A DNA stretch of 64,000 nt from Flammeovirgaceae bacterium UBA7330 (GTDB lineage: Bacteria > Bacteroidota > Bacteroidia > Cytophagales > Cyclobacteriaceae), in NCBI GenBank assembly GCA_002471275.1, contig DKPQ01000017.1, forward strand, positions 682,001 to 746,000, given 5' to 3'. The translations under genes were made by a program, and so were the position numbers. The notes below the pieces were generated by a model. The model saw only the letters and a list, made by a program, of their open reading frames with translations. It ran no database searches and had not been told where the DNA came from. Below, in pieces: positions 34,536 to 44,500 of this stretch (within the stretch, counting starts at the first letter, position 1; every line of letters starts with the position of its first letter).

Positions 34536-36377
34536 ATGTCAGTAGCCGACATCCAAATTGAGAAAGATTTACATCATGATGGTCATGACGATCACCATGA
34601 GCAAAGCTTTATTTCAAAATATATATTCTCGACAGACCACAAAACCATTGCCAAGCAATTCCTGATCACAGGTATTTTTTGGGCACTGATTGGTGGTGGT
34701 CTTTCCGTGATTTTCCGACTTCAGCTGGGTTTCCCGGATATGGAGTTGTACTGGTTAAAGCCATTGCTAGGCAAATGGATCACTGCAGAAGGTAAGATCG
34801 ATTCTGAATTTTACCTTGCACTGGTAACCATGCATGGAACAATCATGGTCTTTTTCGTATTGACTGCAGGATTGAGTGGAACGTTTGCCAACTTCCTGAT
34901 TCCATTGCAGATCGGAGCCAGAGATATGGCTTCAGGCTTCATGAATATGTTGTCTTACTGGTTCTTCTTTGTTTCCGGGGTGATCATGTTCATTTCTTTC
35001 TTTCTTGAAACGGGACCAGCTTCCGGTGGGTGGACGGTTTATCCACCATTGAGTGCATTGCCTCAGGCGATACAGGGATCCGGAGCAGGTATGACAATGT
35101 GGTTGGTTTCAATGGTATTCTTTATTGCTTCCACCTTATTGGGTGGTATCAACTACATCACCACAATCATCAACATGAGGACAGAGGGCATGTCTTTTAC
35201 CAGATTGCCTTTGACCGTTTGGGCGTTGTTCCTAACTGCTATCCTGGGACTGTTATCATTCCCTGTTTTGGTAGCTGCTGCCTTGTTGTTGGTATTTGAC
35301 AGATCATTTGGTACAAGCTTTTATCTTTCAGACATTTATATCGGTGGTGAAGCACTTCCACACATAGGAGGTAGTCCAATCCTGTACCAGCATTTGTTCT
35401 GGTTCCTGGGTCACCCTGAAGTATACATTGTCATTCTCCCTGCATTGGGAATTACTTCGGAGATTATTTCTACCAATTCAAGAAAACCTATCTTTGGTTA
35501 CCGTGCAATGATCGGTTCCATGCTGGCTATTGGGTTCCTGTCGTTTATCGTGTGGGCTCACCACATGTTTGTGACTGGTTTGAATCCTTTCCTTGGATCT
35601 ATTTTCATGTTCCTTACATTGATCATTGCTGTACCATCAGCGGTAAAAGCATTTAACTACATCACAACACTCTGGAGAGGTAACATCAAGTTTACTACGG
35701 CGATGTTGTTTTCTATAGGGCTGGTGTCCTTCTTTATATCAGGAGGACTCACGGGTATTTTCCTTGGAAATTCTGCGCTTGATATCAACCTGCACGATAC
35801 TTATTTTGTGGTGGCTCATTTCCACCTGGTAATGGGTAGTGCGGCTTTCTTTGGTATGTTGGCAGGTGTCTATCACTGGTTTCCGAAGATGTTCGGAAGG
35901 ATGATGGATGAAAGACTTGGTAGCATTCACTTCTGGCTCACATTTGTCGGGGTATACCTGGTATTCTTCCCGCTGCATTATATCGGTATAGCTGGGTTTC
36001 CAAGAAGGTATTATTCTTTCACAAGCTTTGATGCTTTCCAGACATTCACTGATCTGAATTCATTTGTAAGTATTGCAGCTGCATTGACATTCTTTGCACA
36101 GTTCATCTTCCTGTTCAACTTCTTCTATTCCATTTTTGCCGGAAGAAAAGCTTCTTTGAATCCATGGAAGTCAAATACACTGGAGTGGACTACGCCAAGA
36201 TTGCCTGGCCATGGTAACTGGCCTGGAGCGATACCTAAAGTATTCCGTTGGGCTTATGACTATAGTAAACCTGGCGCGAAGGATGATTTTATTCCGCAGA
36301 CTGTACCTTTGAGTGAGACTCCGGAATCAAACCTTCCTAATGAAGTAGAAGAGGCCAAAGCTGAAGCTAAGAAGTAG
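34536..36377 (+). CDS. coxA: Cytochrome c oxidase subunit I
   Basis: The 613 residues carry all the catalytic ligands of a heme-copper oxidase. MHGTIMVFF holds the low-spin heme His. HPEVYIVILP supplies the CuB His and the cross-linked Tyr, WAHHMF the two other CuB His residues, and HDTYFVVAHFHLVMG the remaining heme His residues. The tail is Pro/Glu-rich (SETPESNLPNEVEEAKAEAKK). The first residues contain a His/Asp-rich stretch (LHHDGHDDHHE). It reduces O2 to water and pumps protons. Confidence 0.97.
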   Translation: MSVADIQIEKDLHHDGHDDHHEQSFISKYIFSTDHKTIAKQFLITGIFWALIGGGLSVIFRLQLGFPDMELYWLKPLLGKWITAEGKIDSEFYLALVTMHGTIMVFFVLTAGLSGTFANFLIPLQIGARDMASGFMNMLSYWFFFVSGVIMFISFFLETGPASGGWTVYPPLSALPQAIQGSGAGMTMWLVSMVFFIASTLLGGINYITTIINMRTEGMSFTRLPLTVWALFLTAILGLLSFPVLVAAALLLVFDRSFGTSFYLSDIYIGGEALPHIGGSPILYQHLFWFLGHPEVYIVILPALGITSEIISTNSRKPIFGYRAMIGSMLAIGFLSFIVWAHHMFVTGLNPFLGSIFMFLTLIIAVPSAVKAFNYITTLWRGNIKFTTAMLFSIGLVSFFISGGLTGIFLGNSALDINLHDTYFVVAHFHLVMGSAAFFGMLAGVYHWFPKMFGRMMDERLGSIHFWLTFVGVYLVFFPLHYIGIAGFPRRYYSFTSFDAFQTFTDLNSFVSIAAALTFFAQFIFLFNFFYSIFAGRKASLNPWKSNTLEWTTPRLPGHGNWPGAIPKVFRWAYDYSKPGAKDDFIPQTVPLSETPESNLPNEVEEAKAEAKK

Positions 36378-36386
36378 TCTTAACAG

Positions 36387-37394
36387 ATGAATAGGGTATC
36401 GGTTTTCCGATCAATTAATCTGACTACAATCATTGCTGTTTATTTACTAATCCTTGTAGGAGGTCTGGTACGCTCCCTTGGTGCTGGGATGGGTTGTCCT
36501 GATTGGCCTAAGTGCTTCGGACAGTATACGCCACCTTCTTCAAGCAGTGAATTACCAGAAAACTACCAGGAATTCTTTACCGAGAAGCGACTGGAAAAGA
36601 GCAGGAGGTTAGCCTCCGTGCTTTCAGCAATTGGTTTCAAAAAGGCAGCAGACAAAATCCTGAATAATCCGGAATTGGCAGAAGATACACCATACAGTTT
36701 TAGTAAAGCCTGGATTGAATATATCAATCGAATCGTGGGGGTGATCATAGGGCTGTTAATTATTCTTAATGCCTGGTGGTCATTGAAGCTGAGAAAACAA
36801 AGTGCTTCCCTGGCATTAATTGGGGTTTTTGCTTTTATTCTTGTATTGTTTCAGGGTTGGGTTGGTAGCCTTGTGGTTGCAACAAATTTACTCCCCGGCT
36901 TTATCACTTTCCATATGGTGTTGGCTTTGTTGCTTGTAGCCATGCTGCTGGTGCAGCAGGTGAAAGTAAGAGATCTTAAAGAAGAGATTACAGGAAAATG
37001 GCCGCTCCTAATCTTGTTAGTCATGTTTTTTATTCAGATTATTCTGGGAACTGGAGTACGGGAGCAAATTGATGTATTTGTTCATCAGGGAATTGAAAGG
37101 GGAGCCTGGATTGGTCAATTGGGTATAGGTTTTTATATACACAGATCCTTCTCGTTATTGATTGTATTGCTAACTGGCTGGTTGATCTGGCTTAATAAAG
37201 AAAAGTTCTTAAAAAGCCCGTCACTTTTAGCTTTGGCAGGTGTGATCGGACTTGAAATCTTACTGGGAATTGTCCTGGCCTATTTAAATGTTCCAGCTGC
37301 TGCCCAGCCAGCTCATTTGCTCCTGGGAAGTGTCGGATTCGGAATGATTTTTTACTTATTTTTGAGCACCTATTTAAGACATAGAATAATCTAA
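36387..37394 (+). CDS. ctaA: Heme A synthase (COX15/CtaA)
   Basis: COX15 converts heme O to heme A for the oxidase next door. The 335 residues contain eight membrane segments with the characteristic GGLVRSLGAGMGCPDWPKCFGQYTPP after segment 1, including the Cys pair. The conserved His-bearing helices appear as FITFHMVLALLLV, YIHRSFSLLIVL and QPAHLLLGSVGFG. A roughly 80-residue loop follows the Cys motif. It lies 9 bases after coxA, and its stop overlaps the next start (TAATG). Confidence 0.92.
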   Translation: MNRVSVFRSINLTTIIAVYLLILVGGLVRSLGAGMGCPDWPKCFGQYTPPSSSSELPENYQEFFTEKRLEKSRRLASVLSAIGFKKAADKILNNPELAEDTPYSFSKAWIEYINRIVGVIIGLLIILNAWWSLKLRKQSASLALIGVFAFILVLFQGWVGSLVVATNLLPGFITFHMVLALLLVAMLLVQQVKVRDLKEEITGKWPLLILLVMFFIQIILGTGVREQIDVFVHQGIERGAWIGQLGIGFYIHRSFSLLIVLLTGWLIWLNKEKFLKSPSLLALAGVIGLEILLGIVLAYLNVPAAAQPAHLLLGSVGFGMIFYLFLSTYLRHRII

Positions 37395-38284
37395 TGCAAT
37401 CGACTGTTACAATAAGCACTGAACACATACTGAATCGTCTCAAGATGTATGTTGAGCTTGTAAAAGTTCGATTGTCTTTCCTGGTTGCTTTTTCAGCTTC
37501 ATTTGGATATTTACTGGGACACTCTGGTGCCATAAACTGGGCATCATTTCTATCCCTGACAATGGGAGGTTTCCTTATCTCCGGCTCATCAATTACCCTC
37601 AATCAGATCATTGAACAGGTTCATGATGCCAAGATGAAAAGAACCAAAGACAGGCCTTTACCTACAGGTCGCATCAGTAGTCAGGAAGCTTTATTTTATG
37701 CATTGTTAAATGCTTTTGTAGGATTGAGTTTGATTGCCTGGCAAACCAATATGCTGACATTGTCGCTGGCTGTGCTTTCAATGATCCTTTATTCTTTTGT
37801 TTATACTCCTCTGAAAAGAGTAGGGCCTATAGCCGTGTTTGTGGGTGCAATTCCGGGAGCATTACCTCCACTGTTAGGATGGGTAGCTGCTACCGGCAGT
37901 ATTTCACATGAAGCACTGATCATTTTCGGTATCCAGTTTATCTGGCAGTTTCCCCATTTCTGGGCTATTGCCTGGATAGCAGACGAAGATTATAAAAAAG
38001 CAGGGTTTAAGCTTTTACCAGGTAAAGGAAAGAAAGACCTGAATACAGCGATCAATATCATGATCTATACGTTGTTTCTTCTCCCTTTGGGGCTATTACC
38101 AACCTATTTTCAATTGACAGGGATCACCAGTGGTATCATTGCCACAATTTGCGGAACTTTATTTCTTGCCCAAACATTTTCTTTGATGAAGGATAATTCC
38201 AGGCAGTCTGCCCTCAAGATCATGTTTGGTTCCTTTATTTATTTACCAATCGTTCAATTGGCTTATTTAATCGATAAGATATAA
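37394..38284 (+). CDS. ctaB: Heme O synthase (protoheme IX farnesyltransferase)
   Basis: This UbiA-family prenyltransferase adds a farnesyl group to heme B, making heme O for CtaA. The 296 residues have about eight membrane segments and the two Asp-rich motifs: NQIIEQVHDAKMKRTKDRPLPTGRIS and WIADEDYKKAGFKLLPG. The motif FVYTPLKRVGPIAVFVGAIPGALPPLLGW is typical. Its start overlaps the ctaA stop and its stop overlaps the next gene start by one base. The symbol cyoE is also used. Confidence 0.95.
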   Translation: MQSTVTISTEHILNRLKMYVELVKVRLSFLVAFSASFGYLLGHSGAINWASFLSLTMGGFLISGSSITLNQIIEQVHDAKMKRTKDRPLPTGRISSQEALFYALLNAFVGLSLIAWQTNMLTLSLAVLSMILYSFVYTPLKRVGPIAVFVGAIPGALPPLLGWVAATGSISHEALIIFGIQFIWQFPHFWAIAWIADEDYKKAGFKLLPGKGKKDLNTAINIMIYTLFLLPLGLLPTYFQLTGITSGIIATICGTLFLAQTFSLMKDNSRQSALKIMFGSFIYLPIVQLAYLIDKI

Positions 38285-38865
38285 TGGAAAGACACGCAGA
38301 AATACCTTTAGGATCAGTTAGGGTTCGTTCAGTAAATCCCAAGAAATTCGCTATGTGGCTGTTTATCATTACAGTCGCCATGCTATTTGCAGCACTGACA
38401 AGTGCATACCTGGTAAAACAATCGGAAGGCAACTGGCCGGAGATTGTTTTCCCCTCGTTATTTAATACGACTTCAGTGATAATTGTGCTAAGCAGTATAT
38501 CACTACATTTTGCTTATATAGCAGCTAAAAGAAACAATTTATTGCAGATCAGGGCAGGATTGGCTGTGACATCCCTTTTGGCCATTGCTTTTCTAATTGG
38601 GCAATATATGAGCTGGGGGCAACTAATTAGTCAGGATGTATTCTTTGTTGGACATCCTGCCGGATCTTTCATTTATGTTTTTACAGGATTGCATGCTGTC
38701 CACCTGATAGGGGGAGTGATATTTCTTGCAATCGTTTTATACAATGCATTTAATTACAAGGTACACTCAAAAAGTTTGAACCAATTGGAAATGTGCGTAA
38801 CATACTGGCATTTTCTTGGTGGACTTTGGTTGTATTTATACTTATTTTTGGTTCTAAATAATTAG
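38284..38865 (+). CDS. Heme-copper oxidase subunit III-type protein (short)
   Basis: The 193 residues form five membrane segments with the subunit III signatures WGQLISQDVFFVGHPAGSFIYVFTGLHAVHLIGGVIFL and MCVTYWHFLGGLWLYLYLFLVL. It belongs to the CoxC/CyoC family. It is one of two such genes; the other lies 12 bases downstream. In Bacteroidota act-cox operons this pair is common, and the two chains may together replace one seven-helix subunit III. The start overlaps the ctaB stop (ATAATGG). Confidence 0.9.
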   Translation: MERHAEIPLGSVRVRSVNPKKFAMWLFIITVAMLFAALTSAYLVKQSEGNWPEIVFPSLFNTTSVIIVLSSISLHFAYIAAKRNNLLQIRAGLAVTSLLAIAFLIGQYMSWGQLISQDVFFVGHPAGSFIYVFTGLHAVHLIGGVIFLAIVLYNAFNYKVHSKSLNQLEMCVTYWHFLGGLWLYLYLFLVLNN

Positions 38866-38877
38866 GTCACGTAAACT

Positions 38878-39615
38878 ATGGCACACTCTACGGCAATTGA
38901 AAGTAATAACATCTGGGGTGGTGGAGTAGCTCCCATGAAGGCGAGCTATGGAAAACTCATGATGTGGTTCTTTCTTCTTTCTGATGCATTCACATTTTCT
39001 GCATTATTGATTACCTACGGATTGATTAGATACAGTCATCCGGCATTTGAAGGTACTATCGATGAATTTGCATTTTCACAGGAATACTGGCCAATACCAG
39101 AAATGGTATTTGAAGGATTTCCTTTCTTACATGGAATACATCTGCCGCTGGTATTTGTTGGTTTGATGACCTTCATCCTGATCTTGAGTAGTGTGACCAT
39201 GGTGTTGGCGGTGGAAGCTGGCCAACGGATGGACCGAAAAGGTGTAGAAAAATGGATGCTTTGGACAATCCTTGGAGGACTTACTTTCCTCGGTTGTCAG
39301 GCCTGGGAATGGACCCATTTTATTGTAGGCGCTGATACGGCTAATAATGCCGCCGGGAATACCTTTATGGGCGCAAACCTCAGCATGAACCAATACGGAC
39401 CTCCAAACTTTGCAGCACTGTTCTTTTTCATCACTGGATTCCATGGATTTCACGTTTTTACCGGAGTTGTTTTAAACTTCATCATCTTTTATCAGGCAGT
39501 CGTTGGAAAGCTGGAGAGAACCGGTCATTACGAAATGGTAGAGAAAGTTGGTCTTTACTGGCACTTTGTTGACCTGGTATGGGTATTTGTATTTACATTT
39601 TTCTATTTGATTTAA
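38878..39615 (+). CDS. Heme-copper oxidase subunit III-type protein (long)
   Basis: This 245-residue subunit III-type protein has the segments KLMMWFFLLSDAFTFSALLITYGLIRYSH, FFFITGFHGFHVFTGVVLNF and GLYWHFVDLVWVFVFTFFYLI. The last motif, YWHFVDxVWxxxF, is diagnostic. It carries longer loops than its neighbour at 38284. It acts in the oxidase membrane part, possibly in proton uptake and lipid binding. It follows the first subunit III by 12 bases. Confidence 0.92.
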   Translation: MAHSTAIESNNIWGGGVAPMKASYGKLMMWFFLLSDAFTFSALLITYGLIRYSHPAFEGTIDEFAFSQEYWPIPEMVFEGFPFLHGIHLPLVFVGLMTFILILSSVTMVLAVEAGQRMDRKGVEKWMLWTILGGLTFLGCQAWEWTHFIVGADTANNAAGNTFMGANLSMNQYGPPNFAALFFFITGFHGFHVFTGVVLNFIIFYQAVVGKLERTGHYEMVEKVGLYWHFVDLVWVFVFTFFYLI

Positions 39616-39628
39616 TAGCTAATATATC

Positions 39629-39952
39629 ATGAGCGAAGAAGTTTCACACGTAGAAGCACAACCGGTAGATAAATCTAAGATTAGGCATATTTGGAAAATT
39701 GCATTTTATCTGGGTGCCATTACTTCTGTAGAATTCATTATTGCATTTACCATTAATGCCGGCCCAGCGAAAACATTTGTTTTTATTGCCCTTACTATTT
39801 GGAAAGCATTTTTCATTGTTTCCGAATTCATGCACTTAGGTCACGAGAAGAAATCACTTGTCTGGTCCATACTTTTACCGACATTATTCATCATATTTCT
39901 GATCTTTATTTTGATGTATCAGGGTGCAGCTATCTATGAGATATTGCACTAA
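39629..39952 (+). CDS. Cytochrome c oxidase subunit IV-type small membrane protein
   Basis: The 107 residues form a three-helix membrane protein of the prokaryotic cytochrome oxidase subunit IV family. The N-terminal tail is polar. Then come IWKIAFYLGAITSVEFIIAFTI, FVFIALTIWKAFFIVSEFMHLGHEKK and SILLPTLFIIFLIFILMYQGAAIY. The motif FMHLGHE is typical of this family. It lies 13 bases after the long subunit III gene. Confidence 0.85.
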   Translation: MSEEVSHVEAQPVDKSKIRHIWKIAFYLGAITSVEFIIAFTINAGPAKTFVFIALTIWKAFFIVSEFMHLGHEKKSLVWSILLPTLFIIFLIFILMYQGAAIYEILH

Positions 39953-39968
39953 CTTCATTTAAGGCTGG

Positions 39969-40385
39969 ATGAAACGAAGGATCGGAGTAATTCTGTTCTT
40001 TGTTGTCGTATTTGGATTACCTGTTGGATGGTATCTTTTTCTTCAGATTTTTGGAGAGAATAAATTCGATCTTCCGGTAATGGAAAAGTACGTACAGCCT
40101 AATTGTGAGATTCAAGGTCCTGTCGTGCTTTCAAAATCCGATTTTGTTCAACAAAACCCCAACCAATTTGAAAGATTGCTGAAATCACTTAACAATAATC
40201 CAGAAATAGGATTTTATAGTATTGATTCAGCATGTACCATGGGCTACCCTTTGATCTTTGTTGATGAGAAGAAAATGGTGAGAGGGGTTTATGAGGCAAC
40301 AAGAGAAGATGTTGATCGATTATTAGCAGAAGTAGATATCTATTTATTGAATCAGCAAAATGCAAAAAGTAATACAAGCCAATAA
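39969..40385 (+). CDS. Small membrane-anchored protein at the SCO position (possible SCO remnant)
   Basis: This 138-residue protein has an N-terminal membrane anchor (IGVILFFVVVFGLPVGWYLFLQIFG). A polar domain follows, ending GYPLIFVDEKKMVRGVYEATREDVDRLLAEVDIYL. That ending resembles the last strands and helix of SCO copper chaperones. However, the whole CxxxCP copper motif and the C-terminal His of SCO proteins are absent; its Cys residues are in VQPNCEIQ and DSACTMGY. In related operons a full SCO gene often sits here. I judge it a shortened, non-copper relative or an unrelated small protein. The last 26 bases overlap the DUF420 gene. Confidence 0.55.
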   Translation: MKRRIGVILFFVVVFGLPVGWYLFLQIFGENKFDLPVMEKYVQPNCEIQGPVVLSKSDFVQQNPNQFERLLKSLNNNPEIGFYSIDSACTMGYPLIFVDEKKMVRGVYEATREDVDRLLAEVDIYLLNQQNAKSNTSQ

Positions 40386-40938
40386 GGGTTATTTACGGTT
40401 TATCTATATTGTATCAATAGCAGTGCCTGCATTGGTGGCAGTACTTTTATTCAGTCCTTTAAAATTTGAAATGGCTGAATGGGTAAAATTTTTACCAACG
40501 CTTAATGCTATCCTAAACTCCACTACTTCTGTGTTGTTAATAGCTGCCTTTTTTGCCATTAGAGCAAAAAAGATCACCCTGCATAGAAACCTGATGCTAG
40601 CCTCACTTGCCCTGGGAGCACTGTTTCTTATTTCTTATGTGTTGTACCATAGCACCAGTGAGTCTACGGTATTTGGTGATATTGATCACAATGGTATATT
40701 AGATGAGGATGAGGCGGTTGCCATAGGTACCTCGAGGGTGATCTATTTAAGCGTTCTTTTGTCTCATATAGGCTTTTCTATTGTGGTGGTACCATTTGTT
40801 CTTATAGCATTCTATTATGCCTTATCAGACCAGATTTCAAGGCACAAGAAAATCGTAAAATTCACGTATCCTATTTGGCTGTATGTATCACTAACCGGGG
40901 TATTGGTGTATCTTATGATAAGACCTTATTATCTTTGA
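40360..40938 (+). CDS. DUF420 membrane protein with an EF-hand-like loop
   Basis: This 192-residue membrane protein matches DUF420 of act-cox operons, with segments LPTLNAILNSTTSVLLIAAFFAI, NLMLASLALGALFLISYVLYHST and YLSVLLSHIGFSIVVVPFVLIAF. DUF420 proteins are found beside oxidase assembly genes and are thought to help build the oxidase. Between two membrane segments, residues 107-118 read DIDHNGILDEDE. This fits the EF-hand calcium loop pattern DxDxNGxxDxxE (positions 1, 3, 5, 9 and 12 all oxygen-bearing residues). The loop probably faces the periplasm. It overlaps the preceding gene by 26 bases. Confidence 0.85.
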   Translation: MQKVIQANKGYLRFIYIVSIAVPALVAVLLFSPLKFEMAEWVKFLPTLNAILNSTTSVLLIAAFFAIRAKKITLHRNLMLASLALGALFLISYVLYHSTSESTVFGDIDHNGILDEDEAVAIGTSRVIYLSVLLSHIGFSIVVVPFVLIAFYYALSDQISRHKKIVKFTYPIWLYVSLTGVLVYLMIRPYYL

Positions 40939-40969
40939 ACTACTCTAAATAGAATCCTGTTATCAAGCT

Positions 40970-41227
40970 ATGGTAATTAGATCCCTGATCCTTTTATATA
41001 TTATGACTTTCCCGATACTGATACAGGCCCAATGTGCCATGTGCAGGACCCAGGTGGTAAATAATGTAAGTCATGGTGAAACTTCACTCGCTGCAGGATT
41101 GAATTTTGGGATTATGTACCTCTTCTTTACTCCTTATATACTCGTTGGTCTTATTGCTTTCCTTTGGTTTCGAAATTCTAGAATTAATGAAAGAAAAAAA
41201 TCCGTTGCAAGCCATTCTCGCTGCTAA
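40970..41227 (+). CDS. Small exported membrane protein with CAMC motif
   Basis: The 85 residues contain a signal-like N-terminus (SLILLYIMTFPILIQAQ), the pair CAMCRTQVVNNVSHGE, then a membrane segment (FGIMYLFFTPYILVGLIAFLWF) and a basic tail. Similar short proteins lie after DUF420 in other Bacteroidota. The CxxC pair suggests metal or heme-copper handling, but I know no proven function. Its end overlaps the DUF983 start by 41 bases. Confidence 0.65.
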   Translation: MVIRSLILLYIMTFPILIQAQCAMCRTQVVNNVSHGETSLAAGLNFGIMYLFFTPYILVGLIAFLWFRNSRINERKKSVASHSRC

Positions 41228-41582
41228 ATGTCCCCAATGCAGAGAAGGGGATATGTATGCTCATTCTGCTTATGATTTAAAAAACCTGGGTAAAATGAAT
41301 GAAGAATGCCCAAATTGCAAATTGAGATTTGAACTGGAGCCTGGGTTCTTTTATGGTGCCATGTACGTGAGTTATGCTGTGTCTGTAGCTATTTTCATGG
41401 CTACTGTTTTCGTATTGTACTGGTTTATGGGTGATCCTTCACTGACAACCTACATCGTCACGGTTACTATTGTATCTTTATTGCTTTATCCCTTAAACCT
41501 ACGCTACTCAAGGGTGCTGTTCCTACATGTATTTGGTGGAATAAAATATAAATCTTCTAAATACAATGACTTATCTTCATAG
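41187..41582 (+). CDS. DUF983 family membrane protein
   Basis: From ATG 41187 the protein has 131 residues. An N-terminal zinc-ribbon-like part has CPQCREGDMY and ECPNCKLRFELEPGFFYGAMYVSYA, giving two CxxC pairs. Two membrane segments follow (YAVSVAIFMATVFVLYWF and TYIVTVTIVSLLLYPLNL). This is the DUF983 layout often found at the end of oxidase operons in Bacteroidota. The frame is open upstream to 41106, inside the previous gene, but MKEKNPLQAILAAKCPQCREG is the better start. Confidence 0.85.
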   Translation: MKEKNPLQAILAAKCPQCREGDMYAHSAYDLKNLGKMNEECPNCKLRFELEPGFFYGAMYVSYAVSVAIFMATVFVLYWFMGDPSLTTYIVTVTIVSLLLYPLNLRYSRVLFLHVFGGIKYKSSKYNDLSS

Positions 41583-41598
41583 CAGGTAAAAAACTGCG

Positions 41599-44500
41599 AT
41601 GAAAATACTGATAAGGTTACTTGTTCTGTCTTCTCTGATTAGCCTGGCACTCCTGGTGCTAAAATTAAGACCTGGCGCAGAAGATGCTACCTATTCACAA
41701 ATTCAAAAGCGTTTTGATCAGCAGATTGCCTTATTAGAAACTGATCTGACATCTTTTCTCGAACAGTTTGAGATTCTTACCAATCCGTTTAAAATACAAT
41801 CCTCTAAGGATTTTTTAAAACGGGTTTATGTAAACGGTTCTATGATTTATTGGAGTGACAATAAGTCTATTCCGGCTTACAGTACAATCAAAGACAGCGA
41901 CACTCTTTATTCTATCAAAAGTGAATCTGACGTATATGTAGTGAGGAGGGAGGTGATCCCTTCAAATACTGCTTTGGTTGAGGTTTTTTCAATCATACCG
42001 CTGCAGATTTCTCCTCCCATATCCAATGAATATCTAAGCAAGACTGTAAATGCTGCAATTTTTGGTGAAAATGTAATTTCTTTCTCTAATGGCGATAAGG
42101 AAATAACATATAAAGGAGAGACTGTTCTGAATTATACCATTACCTCATCAACGACTAACGTGGGCGATAAATGGTTTCCACCGGCAGTATTACTTACCAT
42201 CATTCTCCTCCTTATTTCTATTTACTTCTATTTTGGCAAGGACCATCCAAGTCATAGAAGGCTAATTCTGGCCATCGTACTTATCTTGATTTTCAGGTTC
42301 ATTATCTATGTGATGATGGACCTGTTTCGTCCGCATTGGGAGATCTTCAATCCCATTTATTTCTCAGAAAGCAGGTTCAATTATTCTTTGGGAGACCTCT
42401 TATTCAATGTATTATGCACCTTTTTTATTGTTGCCATCTTTTTTAGGCTATGTAAATGGATAAGGTTAGGTGTGCTCTTTGGTAGCCGTGAGAAACTTAA
42501 TGACGGACTGTTTCTCACATTATTACCTATTTTGGTTTTATTCTCCGGGTTTGTTGTCTACAGAATACCGTGGATCATTCTTGAGCACTCACAGATAGAG
42601 TTGGACATCAGCCAGTCCATTTCTTTTGATTACATGAGGGTAGTGGCTTTGTTGATACTTGTATTTGTCGCACTTACATTTATTATCATATTCACGTTAA
42701 GTCAGAAAGTCTTCCAGTTTATCAAACAACCACTCTATCTCAAGATTTTGTGTTATGCAGTGGCCTCAGTTGTTTTTTATTGGCAGGTGGGTAATGTTGG
42801 ACTCACAATCATTTTGATTGTAACCATGGTATGGATAATAATCAATGGCACCTATCTCTCATATCAGCTTTTTAATCCAAGGTATGAGACATTTCTTTTG
42901 TTGGTATTGTTGCTTTCTACCTCAGCTGCTTTGTTTTCCTATGGGATTTATAAACACTATGAGAGAGATCGATTGATAGCAAAAGAGAAGTATGCCAATA
43001 AGCTACTCATACCAAATGACATATTGGGTGAGTATTACCTCAATCAGATCATGGAGGATATCGAAGATGACACGTATATTCAATCCCGACTTCTCAACCG
43101 ATTAGTAGCCAAGCAAAACATTCGCGAAAAGATCACCAGGCAATTTTTGTCAACCTACTTTAAGAAATATGATGTAGAAGTATACCTGTTTGGTGCCAAT
43201 GGTGAGTCTTATGATTCACCGGGCGCAATGTCTTATTACGACTGGAGAAGGACATACCAGAAGCCTGAAAACCTCACAGATTACCCCCAGTTGTACCTCA
43301 TAGAAGATGAGTCGGACAACATAAGAAATCAGTACCTGTGCTTTTTGAGTATCGAAGGATTTAATCAGCAAATAGGGTATATCATTTTGCAGCTTACTTT
43401 AAAGAAGAATATCCCGACCAGTGTGTTTCCAGAATTGCTGGTAGAGAGCAAATACTATCTGAGCACCGATCAGGAGGAGTTTGATTATGCCATTTATCGT
43501 AAGAACAGTGTGCTTCCGATCTACAAGCAAGGGCGTTCCGGTTTTGAATCTAACCTGAGCTATCGAAACCTTCAGGATCCAGTGCTGTTTCAGGAAGGTA
43601 TTGAAATAGGAGATATCCATTATTTTGGCTTCACTACCAATGATGGTCGGGTAATTGTCATTGCGAGCAAGGCCTATGATTATATCTATATCTTCTCCAA
43701 TTTTTCATTTCAGCTCTTTATACTGCTTGTCTTATGCGGATTGATCTTTGTAGGATTTAGGATTTATAAAAACAAAGCGCATTTAAACCTTTCAACCAAG
43801 ATCCAGCTTTATCTGGGCATGGCATTTATCTTTCCCATGTTAATCGTTTCGGTAGGCTTGCTTAATACATTGAATGCTACCTATCGTGAAGAAGTAGATC
43901 AGAATTTCCTCACCAAGTCCTTCACCCTTGCCGGTAACCTCGTAGATATCACTCAGGCATTCGAGAACAATACGATCAATCGGGATGACTATTCCAACGC
44001 TATTGCTGAAGCCGCATCGCTGGTGCAAAGTGATATCAATATTTATGAAACGTCCGGTCTTTTGCTGTCTTCCAGCCAGATGGAAATTTTCAATTCTGGG
44101 ATCCTTGGCAAACAGATCAAACCAGAGGCATTCAATGCAATTGTTTATAACAATGAACAGAGTATCATCCTGAATGAGGAAATAGGTAAGCTCGACTTTA
44201 AATCCTCTTATACTGCCCTACGGAGTGACAGGACAGGCAACCTGTTAGGTATCCTGTCAATGCCCTACTTTGAGTCAGAAAGTCAGCTGCAAAATCAACA
44301 GATACAGATATTCACAAACCTCATCTCAGTCTTTACGCTGATCTTCCTGATCTCCTTGTTTTCAGGAAACCTGATTGTCAACCAATTGGTAAGTCCATTG
44401 AAGCAAATCGCAGACAGGATCAGGAGAACGTCATTGCAGGAAAAGAACCAGCCGATCTCTTATGCTGTAAATGATGAGATTGGTAGTCTGGTGAATGAAT

